From NCBI GenBank assembly GCA_016715885.1, contig JADJXL010000006.1, positions 1 to 64,000 of the forward strand: a DNA stretch of 64,000 nt. Direction: 5' to 3'. The DNA is from Polyangiaceae bacterium. Its GTDB lineage: Bacteria; Myxococcota_A; Polyangia; Polyangiales; Polyangiaceae. The translations under genes and the position numbers were made by a program. Position 1 is the first letter of the stretch. Each line of letters opens with the position of its first letter. Below, in pieces: positions 36,912 through 45,643 of this stretch. A model generated the notes under the pieces. The model did no database searches and was not told the origin of the DNA. It saw nothing but the letters and a program-made list of their open reading frames with translations.

Positions 36912-37379
36912 ATGGTCGTGGATGAACTCGTGCAATTGGAGCCCGAGGAGGCTTTTGCCACCATCACGAGTTTGCTCGTTGCCGATGTAGACAAGAACAG
37001 ACTTGCAGCGCTTTTCAGTGATTGTGCGGACGCTGCAAATACGCGCGGCAATCGCGAGAACGAGCGAATGTTTCTCTTGGCGGAGCTCGTGACCGGTGGA
37101 ACGTCTCCGACAACCGCCAATTTCGAGGAAATTCGCAGCCGGGCCAATATGATGCTCGCTTTGCACGAGCAGCAAAAACTATCGCCAAGAATGGCAGAAT
37201 CGCCGCCCAAGGTTGAGCCGGCAGCTGCGGAAGCGAAGGCGTTGGCGGAATCGCCAACGGCTGCGCCCTCCGAGGTCGCGCTGGCGGAGTCGCCAGCAGT
37301 ATCACCGGCAGCGGCAGCCGAAGCATCGAGCGCTGCACCCGAGCCACAAGTCCGCCGACGAACTCGGAAAAAGAAGTAG
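36912..37379 (+). CDS. Hypothetical protein with Ala/Glu/Pro repeat tail
   Basis: 155 residues. Helical N-terminus (VQLEPEEAFATITSLLVADV, RLAALFSDCADAANTRGNRE), then a low-complexity tail with LAESPTAAPSEVALAESPA and a basic end (RRRTRKKK). Third gene of the wHTH operon, 17 bp after the zinc-ribbon gene. Function unknown. Confidence 0.65.
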   Translation: MVVDELVQLEPEEAFATITSLLVADVDKNRLAALFSDCADAANTRGNRENERMFLLAELVTGGTSPTTANFEEIRSRANMMLALHEQQKLSPRMAESPPKVEPAAAEAKALAESPTAAPSEVALAESPAVSPAAAAEASSAAPEPQVRRRTRKKK

Positions 37380-37820
37380 CTTGCTTGTTGGTACTCGGGG
37401 TCGCCTAAGAAAACGGAAAAAGCGACCGCTAAGCCCCTTCTGCGGCGTCGCATCGGGGTCGCTGGAGCGGACTCAACACTCGTCCAGATGGAGCGCAATC
37501 GAGAATCGCTTTCGATGGGTCAACGTGCAGATTTCACGTGCCGTGCAGGTCATCTCGGCGGGCGTCTCGAAAACCTTGGTTTGCGAGAAAAAAGAGATGT
37601 ATGGTGCGACCGCTCGAGATGACGAGCGCATCAGCGGCAGGCCGATGTGGAAGTCTCGTGGCGCCGGCTGGTGGTAAGCTCATTGGATGCAGCAAACCGA
37701 CTCGACATATGCAGGCAGGCAGGCTAAACATCCGCCCCAAGCAATGATGGGGAGTTCGTGTGGGCATAAGAACTGGGTGATTTCGCTGACCGGAAATGCC
37801 AATGCAGAAGGGCCGATCTA
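37380..37820. other. Intergenic region
   Basis: No convincing gene. A weak stem GGTCGC/GCGACC with an A-rich loop lies at about 37399-37431, just after the wHTH operon, and could end that transcript. The rest shows no repeats or dyads. Confidence 0.4.
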
Positions 37821-38132
37821 ATGGGATCCAACTATGTTCAATTGACGACTAATGACATATACGCATTAGTGCAGCTCGCAGTGGAAAAAGTTCGTTCTCA
37901 GCTCAGCGTAGAGCTCGGAGCTGGCGATATTGCCAAACTGGCCAAAGCAGCTGAGACTGAACTGCGTGAGCGCCCGCAGACCGTCTACAAAATCGTCATG
38001 ATCGCTGCAGCGAGAGTCGCCCCAAACATCGGCAAAGCGGATATTGCAGCGATTGCAAAGGAGGCGGAGATAGAGTACGAGCGCCGCGGCAAAACTTTAG
38101 AAGACAAAGGTGGTGATTGGGGCGGAGCTTGA
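37821..38132 (+). CDS. Hypothetical helical protein
   Basis: 103 residues. Amphipathic helices with Ala/Lys/Glu (NDIYALVQLAVEKVRSQLSV, GDIAKLAKAAETELRERP, ADIAAIAKEAEIEYERRG); the pattern GDIAKLAKAAE / ADIAAIAKEAE is an internal repeat. Cytosolic, no family recognised. It ends about 60 bp before the CoiA-like gene and probably shares its transcript. Confidence 0.6.
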   Translation: MGSNYVQLTTNDIYALVQLAVEKVRSQLSVELGAGDIAKLAKAAETELRERPQTVYKIVMIAAARVAPNIGKADIAAIAKEAEIEYERRGKTLEDKGGDWGGA

Positions 38133-38190
38133 AATCAACAAGTTTCCCCGTCGAAAAAGGATCGGAGGGTTAAAGGATCGGAGGGTTGAG

Positions 38191-40173
38191 GTGCGGCGAA
38201 GGGTGCATCCGTGTCCAGGAATTCCGCAAAGCGGCGACGTCAAGCTACCCTACGGAATGGCGCCGGACGGCCGACTCCTGCACATCTCCGAGGTGAAGAA
38301 GGGGCTTGCCTGCGGATGCGTCTGCCCGAGCTGCAGCGGCAAGCTGATCGCGAACAAAGGACCGATAAAAACGCATCACTTTGCACATCACTCGGATCGG
38401 AACTGCGTCGCCGCATATGAGACGATGCTGCACATGCTCGGCAAACAGGTGATCGCCGATCAGAAGCAGGTGATGCTGCCGCCGGTCGTCGCCAAGTACA
38501 AAGGTTGTACGAAGAGCATTTGCGACGCGGTGATGTTCACGCTCGATGAGGTCGTCATCGAGCCGGACATGGGGGGCATGCGCCCCGACATCCTCGGTCG
38601 TCGCAGAGTCGAAGATGGTACCAAGGAGCTTTTCATTGAGGTTGCTGTCACGCATCCGTGCGAGCCGGAAAAGAAGGAACTCATCCGCGAGCGCAAGGTG
38701 GCGGCCATTGAGATAGACCTCTCGAAAGTGCCTGGGAATGCTTCTCAGGAGGAGATGGAGCAGGCCATTATCACCACTGCCCCTCGAATTTGGCTGTTCA
38801 ATGCCCGAGAGGAGAATGCCAAAGAACGATTGCAGGCCGAGTTCGAGCGCATGGCTGCCGAGGATCTCGCGCGTGAATTGCGAATGCGCCAAGAGAAGCA
38901 GGCAAAGCTCGACGCACAGGCGGAACGGCTCGCGGAGTCGTTTCGAACAATCAGAACTGTGCCGCTAGGGACAGGCTCGCGGGCGGACCAGGATCTCGTG
39001 GATCTCGTGCTTGACACCAGCCTGCGGGATCTCGTCGGAATTCAATTCCCCGGCAACGTGTGCTTCGCCGTCGCAGCCCAAGTCTGGCAGGTGGCCATTC
39101 TGGACTGGCTCATCCTCGACCAGCGCGGCCTTCGTTGGGAGTTCGAGACGGCGCATGTGCTGAAACAACTTCGACAACGTGGTCTCGTGCGGCGACAGTT
39201 CGCCGATGACATCAGCGTGGAACTGGCCGACGCCGTTCGGATCAGGCAAGTTGACTTCAACTCGCCGCGGGAGTCCGTTGATGCGTATCTCAGCCACCTT
39301 GCAGCGCAACGCATAATAAACCAACAATCTGGCAGGTGGCACCGCAACGAACGGACTGCGAAAGAAGCCCAGATGCTCCGGGCTCGGGCGGATGGACGTC
39401 ACCGGGTGGCTCAGCTCGAAGACCGGATAAAAAAGCTCGGGGGGAAGCACGGGCTGGATGTAGCGCAATGGATGCGTACCCAGCATAGCGGGCTCGCGGG
39501 CTCGCCGGCGGCGCTGGCGATGGCGGGCGGAGGGGACTACGATAATCTGGATAACCACCTGAGGCGGCTGGAACGCATGCGAGAGTTCGGAGCTTACCCC
39601 GAAGAGAACCTTCTCGGTCTGCCCCTCGAAAAGGAGCAGCAAGCTCGCCGCGAGGAACAGCGACTCGCACGAGAAAAGGCCGAACAGGAGAGGGAGGAGC
39701 GGGCGCGGAAGGCCGAGCAGGAGAGGGAGGAGCGGGCGCGGAAGGCCGCCGAGGAAGCCCGTGAGGCGAACGCACGGCGGAGGCAAGTGCTAATCGAGCG
39801 GCTCGTCGCTTCTGCTGGCGAGAGTGAAGTCGAAGCCTGGATAGACCGGCCGTTGCAATCACTGGGAGGCGTATCAATAAAAGTAATTGAAGGGTTCAGC
39901 GAGGATCAGGAGCGCGCCGCCTATAGCGAGCTGATGGATGAACGAAAGCGGCGGAATGAAGAATGGCTGCACAAATTGAAAGTCAACGAACTCCAGGAGA
40001 CCCTGCGCAAGGAAGCCCGGCGCTACCGAGATGAAGAATGGGTTGACTTTTGGATGCGCGCGGCGAACTCGTTTCTCAAGAACCAACGTCCCTTGGACGT
40101 TTGCATCGACAAGGCAGGGCTTGAAAGGTGTCGCGAGGCGCTCAAGGTTGCGACTCGAAAGCGTCGAGGGTAG
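38191..40173 (+). CDS. CoiA-like protein with PD-(D/E)xK nuclease motif and coiled-coils
   Basis: 660 residues from the GTG at 38191, chosen for its GGAGGG at spacing 5; the frame is open back to 38110. A zinc-finger block (CGCVCPSCSGKLIANKG, THHFAHHSDRNC) is followed by a nuclease core: RPDILG, then LFIEVAVTHPCE and KVAAIEIDLS, the D-(E)xV-like pattern of CoiA/PD-(D/E)xK enzymes. Residues 220-270 and about 510-570 are coiled-coil, with the unit EQEREERARKA repeated twice. CoiA proteins help natural competence or are found on mobile DNA; here a DNA-processing or defence role is inferred from the nuclease core. Confidence 0.72.
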   Translation: MRRRVHPCPGIPQSGDVKLPYGMAPDGRLLHISEVKKGLACGCVCPSCSGKLIANKGPIKTHHFAHHSDRNCVAAYETMLHMLGKQVIADQKQVMLPPVVAKYKGCTKSICDAVMFTLDEVVIEPDMGGMRPDILGRRRVEDGTKELFIEVAVTHPCEPEKKELIRERKVAAIEIDLSKVPGNASQEEMEQAIITTAPRIWLFNAREENAKERLQAEFERMAAEDLARELRMRQEKQAKLDAQAERLAESFRTIRTVPLGTGSRADQDLVDLVLDTSLRDLVGIQFPGNVCFAVAAQVWQVAILDWLILDQRGLRWEFETAHVLKQLRQRGLVRRQFADDISVELADAVRIRQVDFNSPRESVDAYLSHLAAQRIINQQSGRWHRNERTAKEAQMLRARADGRHRVAQLEDRIKKLGGKHGLDVAQWMRTQHSGLAGSPAALAMAGGGDYDNLDNHLRRLERMREFGAYPEENLLGLPLEKEQQARREEQRLAREKAEQEREERARKAEQEREERARKAAEEAREANARRRQVLIERLVASAGESEVEAWIDRPLQSLGGVSIKVIEGFSEDQERAAYSELMDERKRRNEEWLHKLKVNELQETLRKEARRYRDEEWVDFWMRAANSFLKNQRPLDVCIDKAGLERCREALKVATRKRRG

Positions 40174-40324
40174 TCCTCGATTCTGGGCTCGTCGTTGGGA
40201 CGGCAAAGTTCCCATGTCAATTTGCACCCGATTCATGGGTTTCTGTGGGTTTTGTTGATGTGTTTGAAGCCTGCGATGCACATTGTTGGCGCGGCACAGG
40301 TCGACATGTTGGCATACGCGAAGT

Positions 40325-40372
40325 AGCCCCCGGCCCAAGCGCAAGACAAAGGCGCGTGGGACCGGGCTTTCG
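40325..40372 (+). terminator. Possible terminator after the CoiA-like gene
   Basis: AGCCCCCGGCCCA and TGGGACCGGGCT pair with one bulge and one mismatch, followed by only three T. About 150 bp after the stop. Weak. Confidence 0.35.
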
Positions 40373-40389
40373 CTTATGACTTCTGTCAG

Positions 40390-40890
40390 CTACGCCGCCT
40401 TGTCAAAGCTGGCTTCTAAGTCGATGCCGTCTCGCTTTGCTCGTGCAAGACCATTCTCCAGGTACTGGACAACGCGTCGCTTGCCGAGCGACATCACCGT
40501 GCCATCGTTTTTGAACATCCCCTGGTAAATTGTAAAAACGTCGTTTTCCTCCCAGGGAACCCCGAAATACATCATGGCGACCAGTTTCCAGACGTCTGTA
40601 CGAGGAAGAGCGTGTAGCGCGTCATCGAGAGCTTTTTTGGCTGGCGGTGGTGAGAGCAAGTCTTCGTCCACGAATTGCGCTATCTCAGCCATTGATTTCC
40701 TTTCCCGATATCGCGGATCGGCTTCATACTCTTCCTGGCGCTTCTTCGTCAGCTCGATGATGTTCAAGAGAATCGCCTCGAACCGTCCAACTGGCCGCCG
40801 CTGATTCCGAATATGTCGGGCAGCGGTCTGCCGAGACTCGCCGGTCTTTTCCCTGCGCTCGCGAACGAGTTTTTTGAATTTGCTGGGCAT
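40390..40890 (-). CDS. Hypothetical protein, basic N-terminus
   Basis: 166 residues from the ATG at 40890 (GAGGAAGA ribosome site; the frame is open to 40920). Basic helical start (KFKKLVRERREKTGESRQTA), then a helical part ending in the block TDVWKLVAMMYFGVPWEEND that recalls small uncharacterised proteins with a conserved (M/L)-x-x-G near the end, and a C-terminal helix. Cytosolic. No firm family. Confidence 0.6.
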   Translation of the reverse strand: MPSKFKKLVRERREKTGESRQTAARHIRNQRRPVGRFEAILLNIIELTKKRQEEYEADPRYRERKSMAEIAQFVDEDLLSPPPAKKALDDALHALPRTDVWKLVAMMYFGVPWEENDVFTIYQGMFKNDGTVMSLGKRRVVQYLENGLARAKRDGIDLEASFDKAA

Positions 40891-41079
40891 GAGAGCATCT
40901 TCCTCGACAACCGCGCGCATCGCAGCCCCCCCTGTCGACGCTCGCGGTGAAGAAGACGCACCTATCCCGGCTCTGAGGACATCCCTCTTCGCCCCGCGCC
41001 GAGGGTCCTGGGGGGCGGACCAAGGCGGGGTAATGCCGGAGCGGCGGCGGCCGAAAGTATTGCCATCGATTTGCCGAAG

Positions 41080-41349
41080 TCAACCCCAGCGGTGGAAGCC
41101 GGGGGGTCTTGCTCCGAACCGCTCCTTCAATGCCGCGATGGCTGTCTCGTCGCTCGACTTGAATATGACGTCCACCCAATAATCCGGCTTACTGTATATC
41201 GAAGACGTATTCTGGTTGAACTGAATCGTCAAAACGGTATCTGGCGGGGTTGGGATAACCTCGGCCGCCCCAAAGCCAGTTTCGGACGTACCCTTGATCC
41301 ACCCTCGTGAAGTCAGGTGCATGTCGTAGCTTTCGCGATCTGCTGCCAT
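41080..41349 (-). CDS. Small hypothetical protein
   Basis: 89 residues with a strong GGAGG ahead of the ATG at 41349. Content: SYDMHLTSRGWIKGTSETGF, DTVLTIQFNQNTSSIYSKPD, DETAIAALKERFG; short alpha/beta domain. It lies 24 bp after the next minus-strand gene and probably shares its transcript. No family recognised. Confidence 0.6.
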   Translation of the reverse strand: MAADRESYDMHLTSRGWIKGTSETGFGAAEVIPTPPDTVLTIQFNQNTSSIYSKPDYWVDVIFKSSDETAIAALKERFGARPPGFHRWG

Positions 41350-41373
41350 TACGTCCTCCTTCGCGCAGACGCT

Positions 41374-41958
41374 CTACCGCACGTTGTCTGGAATCGCAAA
41401 CGCGCCTTCCGAATTCATACCGAACGTGCAGTACATCGGGAGTAAGTTCTGACCTCGGGCATACAAGTGCCCCGCGTTCTCAAACATTGCCTTCGCAATG
41501 GATCCGAAGTCGATATGCAGGCGATATACGCGTGCGGTGCTTCCTTCTTGCACTGTAATATTCGGAAGCCGAATGCCGCAATCAGACTCATCACCCTCTG
41601 GTGGAGGCAATCCTTCCACGTTGGCCGCTCGACATTCGATCAGGGATGCCTCTTTATATCCCACGTTCACGACCAAATAGCGGCCTGAAGGAAGCTCCGA
41701 GAGCGCCTTCCATTCACCAATCGTATGCGGTAACTCTGTCGGGTGATGGGCAGAAAGTACAGCAAGTGCCATGGGCTCGTCGATGGGGCCAGCGACCCTA
41801 TAAGGCGATCCCTTTCCGCTATGCCACTCCTCCACATAAAATTGTCCAGGCCCAAGTTCGATTACATACCTCGTGCCAGGCTTGGGATCGCTGTTCTTCC
41901 CATAGCGGAACACCGTGCGGACGACTTCTAGCTGAGGAGGTTTGGCGGGCGCGTTCAT
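41374..41958 (-). CDS. Hypothetical protein downstream of dyad pairs 4 and 5
   Basis: 194 residues from the ATG at 41958 (MNAPAKPPQLEV); earlier starts to 42057 are possible. Beta-rich start (TRYVIELGPGQFYVEEWHSG), middle PHTIGEWKALSELPSGRYLV, then NITVQEGSTARVYRLHIDFG. No signal peptide. No family recognised. Pairs 4 and 5 of the dyads lie 270-530 bp upstream in the orientation found before parA, so it may belong to the same regulon. Confidence 0.6.
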   Translation of the reverse strand: MNAPAKPPQLEVVRTVFRYGKNSDPKPGTRYVIELGPGQFYVEEWHSGKGSPYRVAGPIDEPMALAVLSAHHPTELPHTIGEWKALSELPSGRYLVVNVGYKEASLIECRAANVEGLPPPEGDESDCGIRLPNITVQEGSTARVYRLHIDFGSIAKAMFENAGHLYARGQNLLPMYCTFGMNSEGAFAIPDNVR

Positions 41959-42226
41959 GATGGCGCACGTTAGTTTGACTAGGAGTCGGAAGTCAACGGG
42001 TGCCGAGGACCACTCGTCACGAGACGGAGTCGAGTTCATCGAGTTCTCGAAAGGCAAATCTCAATTGCCCACCGTCTGGACGAGTTTCGATGTGCCCGTA
42101 GTCCTACCGTTTTCTGACACGACCCTACACGCGCTCGGTAAAGGAATGTTACCGGGTGTGACCGACCGATCCAGAGCGGCTCCACCAGGCGCCCTTCGGC
42201 GCCCTCGCTCGCGTGGTCGCTCGGCC

Positions 42227-42297
42227 GTGTACAGATGTCCGCACGCAAGTGCGGGTCTAACAAGTTTCAAGTTTCATGGTTGTGTACAGATGTCCGC
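42227..42297 (-). promoter_or_regulatory. Paired 16-bp dyads (pair 4)
   Basis: GTGTACAGATGTCCGC at 42227-42242 and again, identical, at 42282-42297; starts 55 bp apart. Oriented toward the minus-strand gene ending at 41374. Confidence 0.75.
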
Positions 42298-42418
42298 AAG
42301 CGCCTTACTGACGCGCCGGATGCTGGATGTTGCTGAGCGAAACGGACGCGCTCGATCGTCTGGTCGCTGCATCGTGAAGGCACGGTCGGCGAACGAGCAT
42401 GAGCGCACGCTTTGCTTT

Positions 42419-42490
42419 GTGTACAAATGTACGCACGTGATAGAAGATGTTGTTGCGTGTATGCCATATGTTGTGTGTACAGATGTCCGC
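42419..42490. promoter_or_regulatory. Paired 16-bp dyads (pair 5)
   Basis: GTGTACAAATGTACGC at 42419-42434 and GTGTACAGATGTCCGC at 42475-42490; starts 56 bp apart. The second site ends 25 bp before the GTG start of the plus-strand gene at 42516, so this pair may serve that gene, or both directions together with pair 4. Confidence 0.7.
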
Positions 42491-42515
42491 GCTATGTTCG
42501 CCATGGGAGGGCATC

Positions 42516-42791
42516 GTGGATGACAAGCGAGGGTTCTCGTTGGGGGAAGTCGTGCAGACTCGGGGGTCGAGGGATGTGTTCACGCGTGAGGAAGTGCTGG
42601 GATGTTTGCTTCGGCACGCAAACGGCGACTGGGGGGACCTCGAAGAAGAGGACAAGCGAGCAAACGAGTTGGCGTTGAAGGACGATGAACGCCTTGTGAG
42701 CGCCTACAAGTTCGACGACGGTCGGAAGATGTACATCATCACCGAGTGGGACAGGTCGTATACGACCGTGCTGCTTCCGGAGGAGTATTGA
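42516..42791 (+). CDS. Small plasmid-type protein (DWGDL...ITEADR-like family)
   Basis: 91 residues from the GTG at 42516 with GGGAGGG upstream; the frame is open to 42447 through a dyad. Conserved blocks: FSLGEVVQTRG, RHANGDWGDLEEEDKRAN, ERLVSAYKF, IITEWDRSYTTVLLPEEY. This is the layout of a family of about 90 residues found over and over on plasmids and integrative elements, often mislabelled as a restriction subunit. Its job is unknown. It supports a plasmid-like nature of this molecule. Confidence 0.75.
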   Translation: MDDKRGFSLGEVVQTRGSRDVFTREEVLGCLLRHANGDWGDLEEEDKRANELALKDDERLVSAYKFDDGRKMYIITEWDRSYTTVLLPEEY

Positions 42792-42933
42792 GAAAGACTG
42801 ATTGGAGCGACTTCTTAGAGAGCCGCACGGCGCCCTCGCGTTGGCGCTCGTCGAGATTCACGAGGCCGCTTGTCATCGAGCGCATCAAGCGCGCTTTCCG
42901 CTTGGCGCCCCTCAAGGAAGCTGAGTCCGTCGT

Positions 42934-43004
42934 GCGGACATCTGTACACGTCCATTTGCTAATGAATTCGGAACGCAACGCTGAAGTTGCGTACAGATGT
43001 CCAC
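42934..43004. promoter_or_regulatory. Paired 16-bp dyads, opposite orientation (pair 6)
   Basis: GCGGACATCTGTACAC at 42934-42949 and GCGTACAGATGTCCAC at 42989-43004; starts 55 bp apart, centres in opposite orientation (TCT then AGA). It lies between two converging genes, so it is not an obvious promoter. Confidence 0.65.
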
Positions 43005-43032
43005 GAGCGGCTTCGGAACCAGTACACGTGAA

Positions 43033-43482
43033 TCAGCGTGCCCGACGCTTCGCTTCGGATTGCTCGGCGATGAGCGCGACGATTTGTTCGGCTACGACGG
43101 CGACAGCACTCCGCTTCTTGGAGGGCGCTCCTGGCGTGGGTGCATTGAACTTGTCCTGCTCCCTTCCAACAAAACCCTTCGTCACTGGGTCATACTCGAT
43201 ACCGAGTTCGTCTGTGATCCTCCTCGCGGGCGGGCCCTCGACATAGAGGAAGAATCGATCGTCTTCCACAACGGCACTTACAGAACCGTGAAACATGTGC
43301 GTGATCGTGCGGACTCCATAGGAAGGTTTGCTAACGCTGTACCCTGTGGTCTTGGCGGTTGTCTCAATTGCGTCCAGTAGTTCGTGGGCAGCAACCTCGC
43401 GATCTTTGTAATGAGACGCAGGATCAAGCTGTAGATGTGCTTTGACAAAGATGGTCTTGGCTTCGGTAGTTTCGTAGGACAT
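43033..43482 (-). CDS. Hypothetical protein
   Basis: 149 residues from MSYETTEAKTIF at 43482; the longer frame to 43716 runs into the divergent HNH gene. Alpha/beta with a basic Ala/Lys tail (KKRSAVAVVAEQIVALIAEQ, EAKRRAR). Middle: VRTITHMFHGSVSAVVEDDR. Divergent from the HNH gene at 43633 with 150 bp between. No family recognised. Confidence 0.6.
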   Translation of the reverse strand: MSYETTEAKTIFVKAHLQLDPASHYKDREVAAHELLDAIETTAKTTGYSVSKPSYGVRTITHMFHGSVSAVVEDDRFFLYVEGPPARRITDELGIEYDPVTKGFVGREQDKFNAPTPGAPSKKRSAVAVVAEQIVALIAEQSEAKRRAR

Positions 43483-43632
43483 GGCGTTCTCTACCACGCC
43501 GATTGTGCATGCGCTGCCCCTCGGGCCGAGCGACGATGGTACAATTGCAGCCGGACCCTTGCGGCATGAGGGCGCCCAACTACGCTTGGACAGCGGGCGC
43601 TCGGAGCTTGCGCTCGCGGTTCGAGAGGAAAC

Positions 43633-44634
43633 ATGCCCAGGCCCAATGCTCGCTCGACGCAATGTTGTATCTACTGCTTGGAGGAGAAGGACGAATCCAA
43701 GTTCAACACGGAGCACGTAATCCCGCGATCATTCGGTGTGTTCGAGAACAATCTCGTGCTCAAGTGTGTATGTAAGAAGTGTAACGATTTATTCGGCAGC
43801 GAATTCGACGAGAAATTGGCACGGGATTCGATCGAGGCACCGGAACGAGTGCGCGCCGGCTTGAAAGAAGCCTCCAAGTTTCAGACACGCGGCAAGCGAA
43901 GTACACTTCAAGTCCGCATCAACGAAGAGGGGCCGCTCAAGGGCGCGTATGCCTTTTATGTACCGGGGGGCGACGAGCGATCTTTGAACATTACCCTGGC
44001 TCCGCAGGTCGGCTTTGCAGAGTCGGCGGAGGGGCCGTTCGAGTGGTTCCTTCTCGACGACATTCCCACCAAGGATGAATTGACTGCGCAAGGTTATGGG
44101 CGTGACACTGTCGCACGCTCCGAAGGGTGTTCGATTGAGCGAGCGCAAGAAGTGCTGGAAGCCCGAGGTTATGCTCGCGGCACGATGGAAGCAAAGTACC
44201 AGCATGCGAACACGGAGATGTTGAGCAAAACGCTCGCGCAAATCGGTGAACTCGACTTCCGTGCGATATCCAAGATTGCCTTCAATTATTTCGCAGCAAC
44301 ACAAACAGCCGGTATTGCACGAATGCCCGAGTTCAACGATATCCGTCGCTTCATCCGCTATGGGATCCCAGTAGCCGAAAGGCTTGTTGAAGTTCGAACC
44401 GATCCAGGAACGATCGAACGAGCGTCCGATGGTACCGCAGCTCGGGGCCACTACCTCACCGTGCAGACATCGGGACATCGTATCATTGCTCAAGTCTCGC
44501 TGCTGTTGCGTCTGCGGTACGTCGTCACACTCTCAAGAACTGCGTTTGTCATCCCATACAGCCCAGTCTCCGCACACTTCTTCGATCTCGACACCAGACG
44601 GCCCGCCCTGATCAACCCACCGCCATTATTCTGA
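43633..44634 (+). CDS. HNH-type endonuclease-like protein
   Basis: 333 residues with GAGAGGA before the ATG. Residues 11-53 hold the HNH core: CCIYCLEEKDESKFNTEHVIP (zinc Cys pair and the catalytic His in EHVIP) and CKKCNDLFGSEFDE (second Cys pair and Asn). The rest is a unique alpha/beta body, probably DNA or target recognition. HNH proteins of this layout occur as stand-alone nucleases in restriction and conflict loci. No partner methylase is nearby. Next to an HEPN-type gene, this suggests a small defence patch, which is inference. Confidence 0.75.
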   Translation: MPRPNARSTQCCIYCLEEKDESKFNTEHVIPRSFGVFENNLVLKCVCKKCNDLFGSEFDEKLARDSIEAPERVRAGLKEASKFQTRGKRSTLQVRINEEGPLKGAYAFYVPGGDERSLNITLAPQVGFAESAEGPFEWFLLDDIPTKDELTAQGYGRDTVARSEGCSIERAQEVLEARGYARGTMEAKYQHANTEMLSKTLAQIGELDFRAISKIAFNYFAATQTAGIARMPEFNDIRRFIRYGIPVAERLVEVRTDPGTIERASDGTAARGHYLTVQTSGHRIIAQVSLLLRLRYVVTLSRTAFVIPYSPVSAHFFDLDTRRPALINPPPLF

Positions 44635-44781
44635 TTGCGCTCTATTCTGATTGCGCTCTCGTTGCTTCACGGGTCAGGTTGAATTTGCGCCCAGCCAAAC
44701 GACTTTCGATCCTGCCAGGGAGCATTTCGAGCTTGACACGCTTCCGACGGCGTGCTTGTCAATTGCGGATCGGTGAAGCAG

Positions 44782-45480
44782 ATGGACGCTAAAACTCGGG
44801 GCGCTTGGATCTTCCACCACGCCAGCAAGCTCGATGCAGTCGTAAACCGTACCGACTTCGATAACATCGGTTTGGCGGGAAAGGCCGGCGTGCTCCTGTC
44901 GGTCTTGTCGGGGCAGGATGGCGTCACGGTCCCGATGCCGCGAGTCGAGGCACTCGCCCGGACGAACAACATCACCAAACTCGAGCTGCCGGGCGTCCTC
45001 GCAAAGCTGCATGAGCGGAAGCTCGTCGATCTCGGCACGGCTGGCATTAACGTCCTTGGCGTCAGCTCGACCGAGGTGCTCTCGCACACCGCGGCGAGCA
45101 TGTGCTCGCTGCCCCTTACCTCCACCGATCGAAGCATTACTCTGTCACGAATGGGCCGAAAGACTAGAGCGCAGCGTGAGCAAGAGCGGGAGATCAATGA
45201 ATATATTCGTTCGTACGAATTGGGCTACCGTTTTGCGGTATGGTGGTCAAGAGATGGCGTTCGATATGGTTACAAGCAATTTCGTACCCTCGCGGAAGCA
45301 GAAGCAAAGCGTGATGCCATGATTCGAAAGAACGAAAAACCCACGCCTGCGGACTACTTTGATCGACAAGCGCATCTCGTACAGCTTCGGGTCTGGATTG
45401 AGCAAATCGCTTGCGGCGACATGACCCCAATCTCGGGATCGAGTCGAGAATGCGTCTGTGATTGCGTGTATGCCGATTAA
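44782..45480 (+). CDS. Hypothetical protein, possibly a truncated fusion
   Basis: 232 residues from the ATG at 44782. Residues 1-110 (DAKTRGAWIFHHASKLDAVV, GKAGVLLSVLSGQDGVTV, KLHERKLVDLGTAGINVLGV) resemble the N-terminus of a small cytosolic family that begins with MDAKTRGAW and is common in gamma-proteobacteria. After about SHTAASM the text changes to a charged helical part (GRKTRAQREQEREINEYIRS) unlike that family, so this looks like a truncated gene joined to other sequence. No function can be given. Confidence 0.5.
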   Translation: MDAKTRGAWIFHHASKLDAVVNRTDFDNIGLAGKAGVLLSVLSGQDGVTVPMPRVEALARTNNITKLELPGVLAKLHERKLVDLGTAGINVLGVSSTEVLSHTAASMCSLPLTSTDRSITLSRMGRKTRAQREQEREINEYIRSYELGYRFAVWWSRDGVRYGYKQFRTLAEAEAKRDAMIRKNEKPTPADYFDRQAHLVQLRVWIEQIACGDMTPISGSSRECVCDCVYAD

Positions 45481-45542
45481 CGTTCTTGGCGACGAGCAGG
45501 GTATCAACGCCCGTCCATCACCCACTCATCACCCACTCGCAT

Positions 45543-45558
45543 GTGGACACCTGTACAC
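45543..45558. promoter_or_regulatory. Single 16-bp dyad
   Basis: GTGGACACCTGTACAC, about 85 bp before the start of the HEPN gene; centre CC instead of GA. No partner site seen within 70 bp. Confidence 0.5.
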
Positions 45559-45643
45559 AAGGGCGACCTATGCGGCCAAGCTGTGGCGCGGACTTGCACA
45601 ACGAGCTCGCGTTGGGCTAGGCTACCGCCCAGGGTGTATCAGC

